In this document: in pieces, positions 37,201 through 43,583 of the stretch
Layout: each line of letters opens with the position of its first letter
Position numbering within the stretch: position 1 is the stretch's first letter
Assembly: GCA_947165025.1 (NCBI GenBank)
Contig: CAMUYQ010000003.1
Coordinates: 142,379-206,378, forward strand
Source: an uncultured Lachnospiraceae bacterium
GTDB taxonomy: Bacteria > Bacillota > Clostridia > Lachnospirales > Lachnospiraceae
Direction of reading: 5' to 3'
Length of the DNA: 64,000 nucleotides
Program-made: the position numbers and the translations under genes
The notes under the pieces: generated by a model
The model's database searches: none
The model's input: only the letters and a program-made list of their open reading frames with translations
What the model was told of the DNA's origin: nothing

Positions 37201-40042
37201 GGATGCCGACGGAAACTTCTATGATGACTTCGTTTACAAGGCAGTCGAGGATACTACGGGCTACGTCGAAGGTGATAATACCGAACATGTTCCGGTTGAG
37301 CTTTACCTGTTCGTACATGCCGTTGATAACGGTAAGGGTGATATCATAACAACAGGTCACGGAGCAGGCGGTGCCCTTGTTTGGGAGACAGTCGAAACCA
37401 AGGAGAACGGAGAGAAGTTCCTTCGCCCGGTAGAGCCGGATGACTTTGAGAACATGTTTATCAACAAGTTCAAGGCAAAAGGCTACATCGACCTTATCGG
37501 TAACAAGGAGATGACCGGACGTGAGCTTACAAAGGATGATATCTTCGAGTTCACGATCACGGATGTTGAGAATTACAAGAAAGCAGTAGCAGCAAACGAG
37601 GATCCGTCCAAGTACGTATTTACAGTAAACAACACGACAGATCCTACAGACCCGAATGGTGCTCCGAAGCTTATCCAGTTCAAGCACTATGATGAGAAGC
37701 TTAATCCTTCAGGTGTTCCTTTCCTCAACTATGAGTGGGGTTACGGAGAAGATCCGATGGATGAGAGCGATGATGTTAACGATACGGGTATCCATACATA
37801 CAGGATCGAGGAGAAGTTCTTCGATGAGAACGGTGTCGTAAGCGATACGAGATACTATCTTGCAACGGTTGAGGTTACGCTTCCTCGCGGAGCTGACGGA
37901 TTCTATGACAAGAAGTCTCCGCTCAGTGTTGATCTCAAGAATGTTAAGAGATACTCTGCAACAGATGTTATGGATCCTACATTCGAGTATGTACAGGGTG
38001 CGGACTTCGAGTTCACATTCACCAACCCGTTCGAGGCACACTGCGATATAGAGTTTGCCGGACATAAGAAGATAACCAATGTCGGAACCGGAAAGGATGC
38101 CGAGATAGGTTCTCTCGACGGCAAGTTCAAGTTCGAACTCATCGATTACACGGGAACGAAAGTCAAGGCCGGTAAGGTTATAGCTTCCGCAGTAACGGAT
38201 GCCAAGGGCGACTACGTGATCAAGCCTGTAAATGGTAACAAGAAGTACTTCTTCGATCAGGATGACATGTATGTGAACGGTAAGCTCGTTAACGAGAGGA
38301 AGTTCAATTACTACCTGGCAGAGGTTATGCCTTCAAACGGACAGTGGGTTGACGGTGTATATGAGAGTGAAGGAATACTGTACGACAATACGTACTACAT
38401 GATCGAAGTTACTCTCCACTACGACTCCAACAAGAAGCTCGTGGCAGATGTGACAAGTGTGTCAGCTCATAACGAGATCGGAGTGATGGCACCGGATCTT
38501 AACTCCATTAAGGATCTGAACTACGAGAACCGTACAAAGGGTTATGACTTTAACAACAAAGTAAGAGATTATATTGAGAAGCGCGGTAAGAAGATCTGGA
38601 ACGACAATGCAAAGGATCCGGGCTCAAGACCTACGGTCAAGATCAACCTGCTCAGAAACGGCGTGAAGATCAACTCAACGCAGATCATAGCTCCTTACTT
38701 TGAGTACGAGTTTACTACAGACCAGAATAACAACAAGCTTCCTGCATGTGATGCAAAGGGTAAGCCTTACGATTACAAGGTGGAAGAGGATCCGATCGAC
38801 GGATACGATTCGGCTGTAAAGGTTAATGATGACGGAACTATTGACTTCATCAATACCAAGGGCGATATCATGATCAGGAAGATCGATGCCGACACAGGTG
38901 AGTCACTTGCAGGTGCAACACTTGCTATCTATGACGGCTCGACCAAGCTTGAAGAGTGGGTAAGCGAAGTAGGCGCTCATGTGCTCACATCGACACTTAC
39001 GGGCGGCAAGACCTATACACTCAGAGAGCTTAAGGCACCCGAAGGCTATGAACTTGCAAGCGATGTCACATTCGTGGCACCCGTAGACGGCAGCCAGATC
39101 ACGGTAACGATGTCAGATAAGCCTATCATAGGTTCGGTCAGACTTACCAAGGCGGATGCTTCAACTCGTGAGAGACTTGCAGGCGCAGAGTTCGCACTCT
39201 ACAAGGAGAACTCAGAGCGTGTATATGCTACCGGATCAGCCGGAAGCTACACGGCAAGCAAGACAACAAGCAACGGTAACTTCGCGGTAGATTCCAACGG
39301 TTACCTGACTATTTCGAACCTGCCTTACGGTACATACTACTTCGAAGAGACAAAGGCACCTGAAGGATACGCACTTGCAACAGAGCGTACAGGATTCACG
39401 ATCCTCAAGAGCGGCGAGCTCGTAGAGGTAACAGTCCTTGATCCTAAGGCACTCGGAGCAGTAAGACTTCGCAAGGTCGGCTCAACAGGAACAGGCGCTC
39501 TTGCAGGCGCAACATTCGAACTGTACTCATCGACACCTAAGTCGGTTGGTCAGGCAGCAGCAGCTACGCTGTTCTCGGATGCATACTACAGATACGGTTC
39601 ATACCGTACGGATTCATCAGGTGAGATCTACGTAACGGATCTTCCTTGGGGCGATTACTACTTCGTAGAAGTTGATGCTCCGAGAGGATACGAGGTCAAC
39701 AAGGATGTGAACGGTGATGATCTTGTTTACACATTCACGGTAAGCGCAGCTACAGCCGATGTGACAGTGGATCTTGGAAGCATCAGGAATACACCTCCTG
39801 AGACTCCTCCTGAGAATCCCACTCCTACACCTATCGCCGAGAGAATTCGTCGAGGCGGAGTTGTTAACGGAGTACTTGGTGTACGTGCTAAGCCTACGAG
39901 CGGTGTCCTCGGCGAGAGGATCGGACCTGTTACGGGTGACGCAAGCAACATCATCCTCTGGCTCCTTCTCCTGACGGCATGCGTAGCTACGATCGTAGCA
40001 ACTGTAGTGACCGGCAAGAAGAAAAAGACAGTTAAGCAGTAA
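28265..40042 (+). CDS. Giant LPXTG-like surface adhesin with Spy0128-type repeats
   Basis: About 3,925 residues from the ATG at 28265 (AAGGAG 6 bases upstream). Signal peptide 1-35 ending SVSTFAAE. An acidic N-terminal region is followed by a choice-of-anchor-A-like domain (about residues 517-820, 29.8-30.7 kb). Then come about 15 tandem Spy0128/FctA-type pilin repeats (31.2-38.5 kb), each with a Lys in the first strand and an Asn in xNxY at the boundary, the pair that forms internal isopeptide bonds. A Cna-B domain (38.5-38.85 kb) and three SpaA/Cna-B domains (38.86-39.8 kb) follow. The C-terminus has GPVTGD, a hydrophobic helix and KKKK, a sorting signal with Gly for the usual Leu. Probably the sortase B substrate; likely host or particle attachment. 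Codon use is uniform. Confidence 0.88.
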   Translation: MRKRRNWLKTTIAMLTLIATVIETGFSSVSTFAAEITTEDGIVVNNDAVEDAVDNGENGDLDISVESAQDVEDVQEEAEPEQSENAAISDPAEEEEYSQAEELSEGTLDVSDSGISGHGYKEISVYVDTENLGYRRSFRIEFTGPAAASYNTIINDDLSKTNDGRYDFENLEGGDFTIRATSSDDVILSYKYNSDGYPTIVVENAPTEKKMEKTSVTFTDDSKVAAIAGEGYDSVKVSFNTDELSDRSSFKLIVETDAEAKVDGEDATKGIDGLTKDTKSLVIEGLNEEAFTAYVITDNDDLQIQTVAYAEDIENGEASFTVDDLSVKRVYEYEDSKISVTATLEKADAVPDDAEFIVTEVVPESTDYNYETYMGALNENAETITGEDPENVEFNDTNTLLYDIGFFIEEDGKKVEFEPENGSVKFEIRFKDQQLSEAENDEAISVVHLPLTDSVKDSVDTTADAKNIETNDVKVEVVDSNDTNASVDAGTVEFDLDSLSVIAIIDQDHKDKIGTLTGEPGEAFTNKELLGNSWTYGITAVNLNLVKGGDAETNFAAKNLFNKSCSQTGMTDKAAGSLHSYYLLENFVLNQDNANAQQLKLKDIMDVDFVIPSDDSDIVQNKRIISTDTEHNSNPHVTFVRKGRVNIQNLLNNMMVNATSQADTLAARNSITDKNVGVLADSSKVTLDITADPAGTYYIHADEVQNLAKSFAANGALEIKKKNDQKIVFIYTGTEDVTLNKYILNGTDSVAMANQSSRAGTHIEDIIFVIPNAGTVNLNDMAGIIIAPRSTVEVTGVGGGWLIGNTVNLNCEWHFTNGDLPKPGNVDCELPVEKYFEGGAGKWKGGFKFTLQEINEGNNWADVGDPMSIILNGNDSETAKGRFELSFDPTQISWWASLGADDARRDEGYTKYHTKWYRVTEDVLFENRDDVEFNIYEHNPAGEAPNSDYWFVHLFIYSDDDYQNMLAVPRTARKNPVGYDYGRWGLPCEEWRPIYFHNKPKVNEVDVTLKGIKQINDGTVTDVPDGKFEFQLYDYLGGNQFSTTAKVIDGVEQKKTNIGSEIKFDTFKLRFESGAVAWDKWEWKNRHIVPSNDATEAYFYYLIKETGCQSPYVADPTQFVAKVTLKKENGVVTPHVTYFAFKKGTDGTVHVDVTKAMNNDESFKFEGTDFLYNNTYSATGDITIDGIKYMEGRELSENEYTFVLNEVELDANGDPVKGTDGKDVEHEITRTNNIENILPNGDKKYKGNFAFEKIEYSYDVPGDIGKHIYRVREVQGADSNVNYDSTVKEVTVNVAVDHSSSKLSVTKLPADFKASFENKFTPPEGGITLAATKAVASPKVKGTFKFIFEELDENGNVLWTKEKTAAVGKTASIEEIKYTAAGTHKYRIREYIPTSTTDAFYIPGVVYDDRVYTVNVTVSDKGNKKLENDITAGFDKETAVTDLAVAEFNDPTNPVFVNDFETKNGSTEIEGEKELKGKTLEGGKFQFTIKPYDEDAFTKANHDAFTMNAPTTITNSDNGKFKFGKIEFTKTGDYKFLVEEDREYNVDNEVVYTTHYFVATVHVTDEDENHNALPELKCTKTYEEYVPTATDPTKFTAKNADLIKFINKKWTPGTAHFEATKLFNGTAPGNHVFKFKLTDSNDELVVIDGKDQIKPNDANGNIIFDTITYTLADLNGKDNETKVYYIQETDIPTEGQVDPEDNNFFISNGTRYDLRKHPVTVTLTKTDTDAGLGVSVNVEYDTADKVTPPEFENRYSAEGRYDLPGEKILRGREFNKDDSFSFKLYRESDLTTPIATEELTKGTGVFGIGYSSKGTFNFSADKYPQYLKFVKNATKDDCNTYYFRLYEVGSGEGITNDNRYFKIELTVTDDGNGNLICTDKIIPVVESENGTEVTLEPFHTIVDGVARDPGKVTFTNTYTKPGANFFQAMKIAKNEEEDEAIPLGDKTFDFELQDKDGARVGDLKQNDGTGRVAFDPISYTLDQVKDSPVLYSIHEAEQDDGVFAPDNNVFIAQMTLTRDDTDPDNVHVVATPSYFETVKVDTAAEADVTVDFGNNVIGYYKKSTSTGIPAVTFTNTYKAKGVVKFPVTKVLEGRDMSEDEFTAQLLDLDGNVLDTVTFPASKDGVAVTKDFKEIQYKISDLGGNETAHKYYKVVEKLPETGLVNGVKLGVEYTTVQYMIDVTLTDDHNGTIDTDWVAYENGTAYQGRDWWTKLTDALLFRNSDQIIKFVNKYNAYGKLELSAKKELLGRQFNTNEEFIFELKKPDGTVETKSTLTDGVKQADGTVKVVFDTITYNRKDNGVTKNYEYTITEKYKGEIKNGLHYSDDEYKINVTVTDDTKGNLGITGSINGNAAITSADMTIENNVYTYRPAEVKFTNIYVPDDLPITLGGIKALSGRDLEVGDVFGFKIKKADNSAKAFTEETVYSIAGGQPDSGKFTFSPIVFTPDDMATKRDTNNNIIEYAPMRVFKYEVCEVLPTDENGKLLPEKDGITFDQTVYTVTVVVYCSNGVLSAQVFRGDENGTLIPLYSEKDPVYRATPFTNVYKADGAITFPARKILVGGNKEDKFTFKLTSDEAGNDILRTVEVDGSGASQDFLADECKAANATEKYTFKYNFDDKGKEFTYYISEVVPKEGDENYKPFYKYSNTVYKVVVKVTDNGKGKLEATPTYTVVKADNLKGYTDNQPYAGNTFEFINEYQATGTTVINGKKQLNVKIDGEDKDILTVIKNRKLPEFTFRLFECDENGNIGKMLDEQKSSIDNGEFSFDLEKLGITYTLDDVGVPKRYKVVEVAPAGVDPNPVIGMKYDLTEYDVYVTIKDSGKFDGKLDVTKSCPQMEQLTGQKRTWLDAIKSFFGVEGIKPDVLVVNDYDSAGFIDPPVLTKSLMGRKLERGEFTFLVTGSYEGTAEDLLADGKLTKINSSQKGKNETVKNGYAPDGSTREYVVHPVTKKVLKDKELDPGELFVGDIVYRFEDLLKANKQDADGNFYDDFVYKAVEDTTGYVEGDNTEHVPVELYLFVHAVDNGKGDIITTGHGAGGALVWETVETKENGEKFLRPVEPDDFENMFINKFKAKGYIDLIGNKEMTGRELTKDDIFEFTITDVENYKKAVAANEDPSKYVFTVNNTTDPTDPNGAPKLIQFKHYDEKLNPSGVPFLNYEWGYGEDPMDESDDVNDTGIHTYRIEEKFFDENGVVSDTRYYLATVEVTLPRGADGFYDKKSPLSVDLKNVKRYSATDVMDPTFEYVQGADFEFTFTNPFEAHCDIEFAGHKKITNVGTGKDAEIGSLDGKFKFELIDYTGTKVKAGKVIASAVTDAKGDYVIKPVNGNKKYFFDQDDMYVNGKLVNERKFNYYLAEVMPSNGQWVDGVYESEGILYDNTYYMIEVTLHYDSNKKLVADVTSVSAHNEIGVMAPDLNSIKDLNYENRTKGYDFNNKVRDYIEKRGKKIWNDNAKDPGSRPTVKINLLRNGVKINSTQIIAPYFEYEFTTDQNNNKLPACDAKGKPYDYKVEEDPIDGYDSAVKVNDDGTIDFINTKGDIMIRKIDADTGESLAGATLAIYDGSTKLEEWVSEVGAHVLTSTLTGGKTYTLRELKAPEGYELASDVTFVAPVDGSQITVTMSDKPIIGSVRLTKADASTRERLAGAEFALYKENSERVYATGSAGSYTASKTTSNGNFAVDSNGYLTISNLPYGTYYFEETKAPEGYALATERTGFTILKSGELVEVTVLDPKALGAVRLRKVGSTGTGALAGATFELYSSTPKSVGQAAAATLFSDAYYRYGSYRTDSSGEIYVTDLPWGDYYFVEVDAPRGYEVNKDVNGDDLVYTFTVSAATADVTVDLGSIRNTPPETPPENPTPTPIAERIRRGGVVNGVLGVRAKPTSGVLGERIGPVTGDASNIILWLLLLTACVATIVATVVTGKKKKTVKQ
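31283..38525 (+). repeat. About fifteen tandem Spy0128-type domain repeats
   Basis: Repeat starts, read from the boundary motif xN-x-Y/F plus G-x-K-x-L-x-GR, lie near 31283, 31790, 32221, 32637, 33085, 33519, 34010, 34490, 34950, 35392, 35887, 36346, 36860, 37462 and 38020. Unit length is about 415-600 bases. Protein similarity is clear but DNA identity is low, so the array is old and not recently expanded. One unit, starting near 36860, is longer and carries an extra insertion. Confidence 0.75.
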
Positions 40043-40055
40043 AGAGTTTTAACCT

Positions 40056-40086
40056 GAGGGTCGGCATCAGCCGGCCCTCATTTTAT
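40056..40086 (+). terminator. Terminator after the adhesin gene
   Basis: Arms 40056-40065 and 40070-40079 form a 10-bp stem with one G-T pair and an ATCA loop, followed by ATTTTA. Confidence 0.8.
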
Positions 40087-40088
40087 GC

Positions 40089-40117
40089 TTGCGTTTGCAC
40101 GGTATTTGTGGTAAATT
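40089..40117 (+). promoter_or_regulatory. Promoter for secG
   Basis: TTGCGT (40089-40094), 17 bases, TAAATT (40112-40117) with an extended TG at 40109-40110. It lies 30 bases before the secG ATG. Confidence 0.5.
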
Positions 40118-40146
40118 AGCAAAGTACGAAATATTGGAGGTGCTTT

Positions 40147-40386
40147 ATGGGCGCATTTAGAACTGTTCTTACGGTTATTTTCATACTTGTGAGTGTTGCA
40201 TTATCGGCCATCGTTCTCATGCAGGAAGGCAAGAGTGCGGGTCTCGGTGTTATCAGCGGTGCTGCTGAGTCCTACTGGGGCAAGAACAAAGGCCGCTCTA
40301 TAGAAGGTAAGCTTGAGAAGATCACCAAGATCCTCGTGGTTGCATTTATGGTAATAGCGATCCTTCTGAACATGCATCTGTTCTGA
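40147..40386 (+). CDS. secG: Preprotein translocase subunit SecG
   Basis: 79 residues, two transmembrane helices (about 5-25 and 58-76) joined by a cytoplasmic loop containing the conserved MQEGKSAGLG and WGKNKGRS. SecG associates with SecYE and helps SecA-driven export. TTGGAGG precedes the ATG. It stands at the head of secG-rnr-smpB-ssrA, an order common in Firmicutes. Confidence 0.93.
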   Translation: MGAFRTVLTVIFILVSVALSAIVLMQEGKSAGLGVISGAAESYWGKNKGRSIEGKLEKITKILVVAFMVIAILLNMHLF

Positions 40387-40417
40387 TCGATACGAACAGA
40401 CGTTACCAAAGATTTCA

Positions 40418-40449
40418 GGACACTCTCTCATGAGGGTGTCTGTTTTTTT
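40418..40449 (+). terminator. Terminator/attenuator between secG and rnr
   Basis: Arms 40419-40426 and 40433-40440 form an 8-bp stem (one G-T pair), with T at 40443-40449. The rnr ATG follows only nine bases later and no promoter was seen between, so rnr may depend on readthrough. Confidence 0.78.
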
Positions 40450-40457
40450 AGGATCAT

Positions 40458-42632
40458 ATGAAAGATACGGATATTCAGACTAGGAAAAACACAATACTGG
40501 CGCTCTTTAAGGATCCGTCATTTGTCCCGATGAAAGAGAAGGAGCTTGCCGTTCTGATGCAGGTTTGCTCCGACGACAGGCCGCTCTTCAGGGCATGCCT
40601 TGATGAGCTTGTTGCAGACGGTGCCATATCGGTAAGTAAGCGGGGCAAGTACTTTCTGCCGCAAAGTCGCACTTACGAAGGGATTTTCGCTGCAAGCGGG
40701 CATGGGTACGGGTTCGTCCATGTTGAGGGGGTCGAGGGTGACTTCTTCATAAGCGAGAAGAACACCGGCAGCGCGCTTCATAACGACAGGGTGCTGATCG
40801 AACCGCTTGATATAAGCTACAGTTCTAAAAGGCGACATGGCAGGAGCCGTGAGGCTGTTGTCGTAAATGTCGTTGAACGCGCAACGGACATCATTGTAGG
40901 AACGTATGATGCGGCCAAAAATCATTACGGTTTTGTCATTCCCGACTCGCAGCGCATCGACCGCGACATCTTTGTTCCGATCGAGGATACGATGTCGGCA
41001 ACAGACGGTGATAAGGTTGTTGTCAGGATAACCGATTACGGAGACGACCGAAGGAGCCCGCAGGGAAAGATAACGGAGATACTGGGCCGTGCAGGCGATC
41101 CGGGAATTGATGTGCTGTCGATATTAAAGGCATATGGTATAGAAACGGAATTTCCCGAGAAGGTGGCAAATCAGGCCGCAAGGATCCCGCAGAGCCTTAC
41201 CGATACCGATTACAACGCGCGTGAGGATATAAGGGATATGGACCTTGTCACGATCGACGGAGCCGATACGAAGGATATAGATGACGCGGTAAGCCTTACG
41301 GTATGCGGCGAAGAGTACATGCTGGGCGTTCATATTGCGGATGTTACGCATTACGTCAAGGAAAACTCCGCGCTTGACAGGGAGGCGCTTGAGCGCGGTA
41401 CGAGCTGTTATCCGGCAGGAAGTGTCATACCTATGCTTCCGGTCGAACTGTCAAACGGGATATGTTCGCTTAATGAAGGTGTCGACAGGCTCGCACTTTC
41501 ATGCTTTATGACCGTATCTTTGAAGGGCGAGATAACAGATCACAGATTTGCTCTGACAGTTATCAGATCAAAGCATAAACTGACATATGATGAGGTTAAC
41601 AGCATCATCACCGATCACGATGAAGAGCTGATCGCAAAGTACTCCGACGTATCCGGTATGCTCATCAAAATGGATGAGGTCGCAAAACTTCTCCGCCGCC
41701 GGCGAAAATCAAGGGGATCGATCGATTTTGATCTTGCCGAGACGACGATAGAGCTTGATGATAAGGGTCATCCCATATCAGTCAGACCGCATGACAGAAA
41801 CAACGCTACAAGACTGATCGAGGATTTCATGCTTGCGGCTAATGAGACGGTCGCCGAGCATTTTTACTGGGCGGATTCACCGTTTGTCTACAGGATACAC
41901 GAGAAGCCTGATATGGATAAGATCAGAAAGCTTTCCGCGTTCATCAGAAACTTCGGATACGGGATTAAGGTCAAGGATGACGAGATCCATCCGAAGGAGC
42001 TTCAGAAGCTTCTTGCCTCAATAGAGGATTCACCTGAGGAGTCGCTCATATCAAGGCTGACACTCAGGTCGATGCAGCGTGCAAAGTATTCCACCGCGTG
42101 CGAAGGGCATTTCGGACTGGCACTTAAGTATTACTGCCATTTCACATCCCCGATAAGACGTTACCCTGATCTTCAGATACACAGGATCATCAAGGAGAGC
42201 CTGAGGGGGACACTTAACGAAAATCGGATGGAACATTACGCAAAGATACTGCCCGATGTATGCTCGCATTCAAGCCGCAGGGAGAGAGTTGCCGATGATG
42301 TTGAGCGTGAGGTCGACAAGCTGATGAAGGCTCTGTACATGCAGGACCACATCGGTGAGGTTTATGAAGGCGTCATAAGCGGCGTTACGAACTGGGGAAT
42401 ATATGTCGAACTTCCGAATACTGTGGAAGGACTCGTTCACATATCAAAGATCGAGGGAGACTATTTTACGTACAATGAGGATACGTATGAGCTTGTCGGA
42501 CAGGCCACCGGAAGACGCTATGCTCTCGGAGAAAAGGTACGGGTAGTCTGCAATATGACGGACATTGCAGTTCGCGCGGTTGATTTTGTACTTGCGGATG
42601 ATATAAGCGCGCTTGATAATGATATATATTGA
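40458..42632 (+). CDS. rnr: Ribonuclease R
   Basis: 724 residues, the RNB-family 3'-5' exoribonuclease. N-terminal winged-helix-like domain (1-65), cold-shock-type domains (about 70-215), RNB catalytic domain from about 250 with the Asp cluster in TIDGADTKDIDDAVS, then an S1 domain near the C-terminus (VYEGVISGVTNWGIYVELPNTVEGLVHIS). It degrades structured RNA and takes part in tmRNA-mediated decay; genetic linkage to smpB and ssrA agrees. AGGA lies five bases before the ATG, right after the terminator's T run. Lacks the long Lys-rich tail of the E. coli enzyme. Confidence 0.95.
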   Translation: MKDTDIQTRKNTILALFKDPSFVPMKEKELAVLMQVCSDDRPLFRACLDELVADGAISVSKRGKYFLPQSRTYEGIFAASGHGYGFVHVEGVEGDFFISEKNTGSALHNDRVLIEPLDISYSSKRRHGRSREAVVVNVVERATDIIVGTYDAAKNHYGFVIPDSQRIDRDIFVPIEDTMSATDGDKVVVRITDYGDDRRSPQGKITEILGRAGDPGIDVLSILKAYGIETEFPEKVANQAARIPQSLTDTDYNAREDIRDMDLVTIDGADTKDIDDAVSLTVCGEEYMLGVHIADVTHYVKENSALDREALERGTSCYPAGSVIPMLPVELSNGICSLNEGVDRLALSCFMTVSLKGEITDHRFALTVIRSKHKLTYDEVNSIITDHDEELIAKYSDVSGMLIKMDEVAKLLRRRRKSRGSIDFDLAETTIELDDKGHPISVRPHDRNNATRLIEDFMLAANETVAEHFYWADSPFVYRIHEKPDMDKIRKLSAFIRNFGYGIKVKDDEIHPKELQKLLASIEDSPEESLISRLTLRSMQRAKYSTACEGHFGLALKYYCHFTSPIRRYPDLQIHRIIKESLRGTLNENRMEHYAKILPDVCSHSSRRERVADDVEREVDKLMKALYMQDHIGEVYEGVISGVTNWGIYVELPNTVEGLVHISKIEGDYFTYNEDTYELVGQATGRRYALGEKVRVVCNMTDIAVRAVDFVLADDISALDNDIY

Positions 42633-42663
42633 ATGAACGGTTTATATGATTTTCACGGATACG

Positions 42664-42672
42664 TGATATAAT
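42664..42672 (+). promoter_or_regulatory. Extended -10 promoter for smpB-ssrA
   Basis: TGATATAAT (extended -10) ends 26 bases before the smpB ATG. No good -35 was seen. The same nine-base box occurs at 52835-52843. Confidence 0.5.
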
Positions 42673-42697
42673 ATATCCCGGAGCGTATGATACTGAT

Positions 42698-43168
42698 ATG
42701 GGAAATGATAAGGGCGGCATCAAACTGATCGCCAACAACAAAAAAGCATATCATGACTTTTTCATCGAAGATAAGTATGAGGCAGGGATCGAACTGTACG
42801 GAACGGAGATAAAATCACTGCGCCAGGGTAAATGTTCGATCAAGGAGTCTTACATCGGCATCGAGAACGGTGAGGCATTCATATACGGGATGCACATACC
42901 GCCTTATGAGAAGGGAAACATCTTCAACAAGGATCCGATGAGGACGAGAAAACTTCTGCTTCACAAGGAAGAGATCAGAAAACTTTTCGGGAAACTGACC
43001 GAGAAGGGATACACGATCACTCCTTTGCAGGTGTACCTTAAGGGGAGCCGATGCAAAGTTGAGATAGGTCTTGCCAAAGGTAAGAAGCTCTTTGATAAGA
43101 GAGATGCTATCGCGGCAAGAGACCAGAAGAGGGAGGCAGAGAGAGACTATAAGATTAGTTTGAGATAA
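42698..43168 (+). CDS. smpB: SsrA-binding protein SmpB
   Basis: 156 residues, OB-fold RNA-binding protein with the family landmarks [41 protein letters not shown] and the basic tail [23 protein letters not shown]. It binds tmRNA and delivers it to stalled ribosomes. The tmRNA gene lies 67 bases downstream. Start ATG is the second of several nearby ATGs; GGAG is upstream. Confidence 0.96.
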   Translation: MGNDKGGIKLIANNKKAYHDFFIEDKYEAGIELYGTEIKSLRQGKCSIKESYIGIENGEAFIYGMHIPPYEKGNIFNKDPMRTRKLLLHKEEIRKLFGKLTEKGYTITPLQVYLKGSRCKVEIGLAKGKKLFDKRDAIAARDQKREAERDYKISLR

Positions 43169-43170
43169 AT

Positions 43171-43233
43171 ACAGGCAGGATTAACTCCGCTCAGGCGGCG
43201 CTCTGCCTGTCCGGATCGCTTTACGATCCGGAC
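43171..43233 (+). other. Tandem hairpins between smpB and the tmRNA
   Basis: First stem ACAGGCA (43171-43177) with TGCCTGT (43204-43210). Second, perfect 10-bp stem 43209-43218 with 43224-43233 and loop CTTTA. Neither has a T run. The second ends two bases before the tmRNA 5' end, so these may guide processing of a smpB-ssrA transcript rather than terminate it. The two stems share two bases and cannot both be full length at once. Confidence 0.55.
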
Positions 43234-43235
43234 AT

Positions 43236-43581
43236 GGGCTTGTACCGGTTTCGACGGGGGTTTTGAACTTAAGACAGCCATCCGCGGCCTCATACCGCGT
43301 TACCAAATGAGAAACTTAAATTTAAACGCAGACAATAGTTACGCGTTCGCAGCCTAAGCGCTGCGTGTCGCCCGCATGTAGCCTACTGCATACGGATACG
43401 GCATCAATCAGGTAGGGCACTTCGCCTGCAAAGCTTTGAGCAGGTGGAAGATCAATGAAGCTACCGGCGTTGCCGGTTTGTCATTTGCGCGGCAGCTTCG
43501 GGAATCCTAAGCAACTGACTGTGATGGGAGAAGTCTTAACGGAAGAGCTTTCGGACAGGGGTTCGACTCCCCTCAGGTCCA
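43236..43581 (+). ncRNA. ssrA: Transfer-messenger RNA (tmRNA)
   Basis: About 346 bases. The 5' end GGGCTTG followed by TACCGGTTTCGACGGG is the classic one-piece tmRNA start; the 3' end has the T arm GGGGTTCGACTCCCC and acceptor strand CAGGTCC, which pairs with GGGCTTG using two G-U pairs. The tag frame begins at the GCA at 43328 and reads ADNSYAFAA followed by TAA at 43355. CCA is not encoded (the genome reads A-CTA), so it must be added. tmRNA rescues stalled ribosomes and tags their products for proteolysis. It lies directly after smpB and abuts the next coding start by two bases. Confidence 0.95.
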
Positions 43582-43583
43582 CT

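Noticed and set aside
43455..43583. N-terminal extension of the DHH protein through the tmRNA
   Set aside because: The frame is open by chance inside ssrA; the tmRNA ends and the DHH motif spacing fix the start at 43584.
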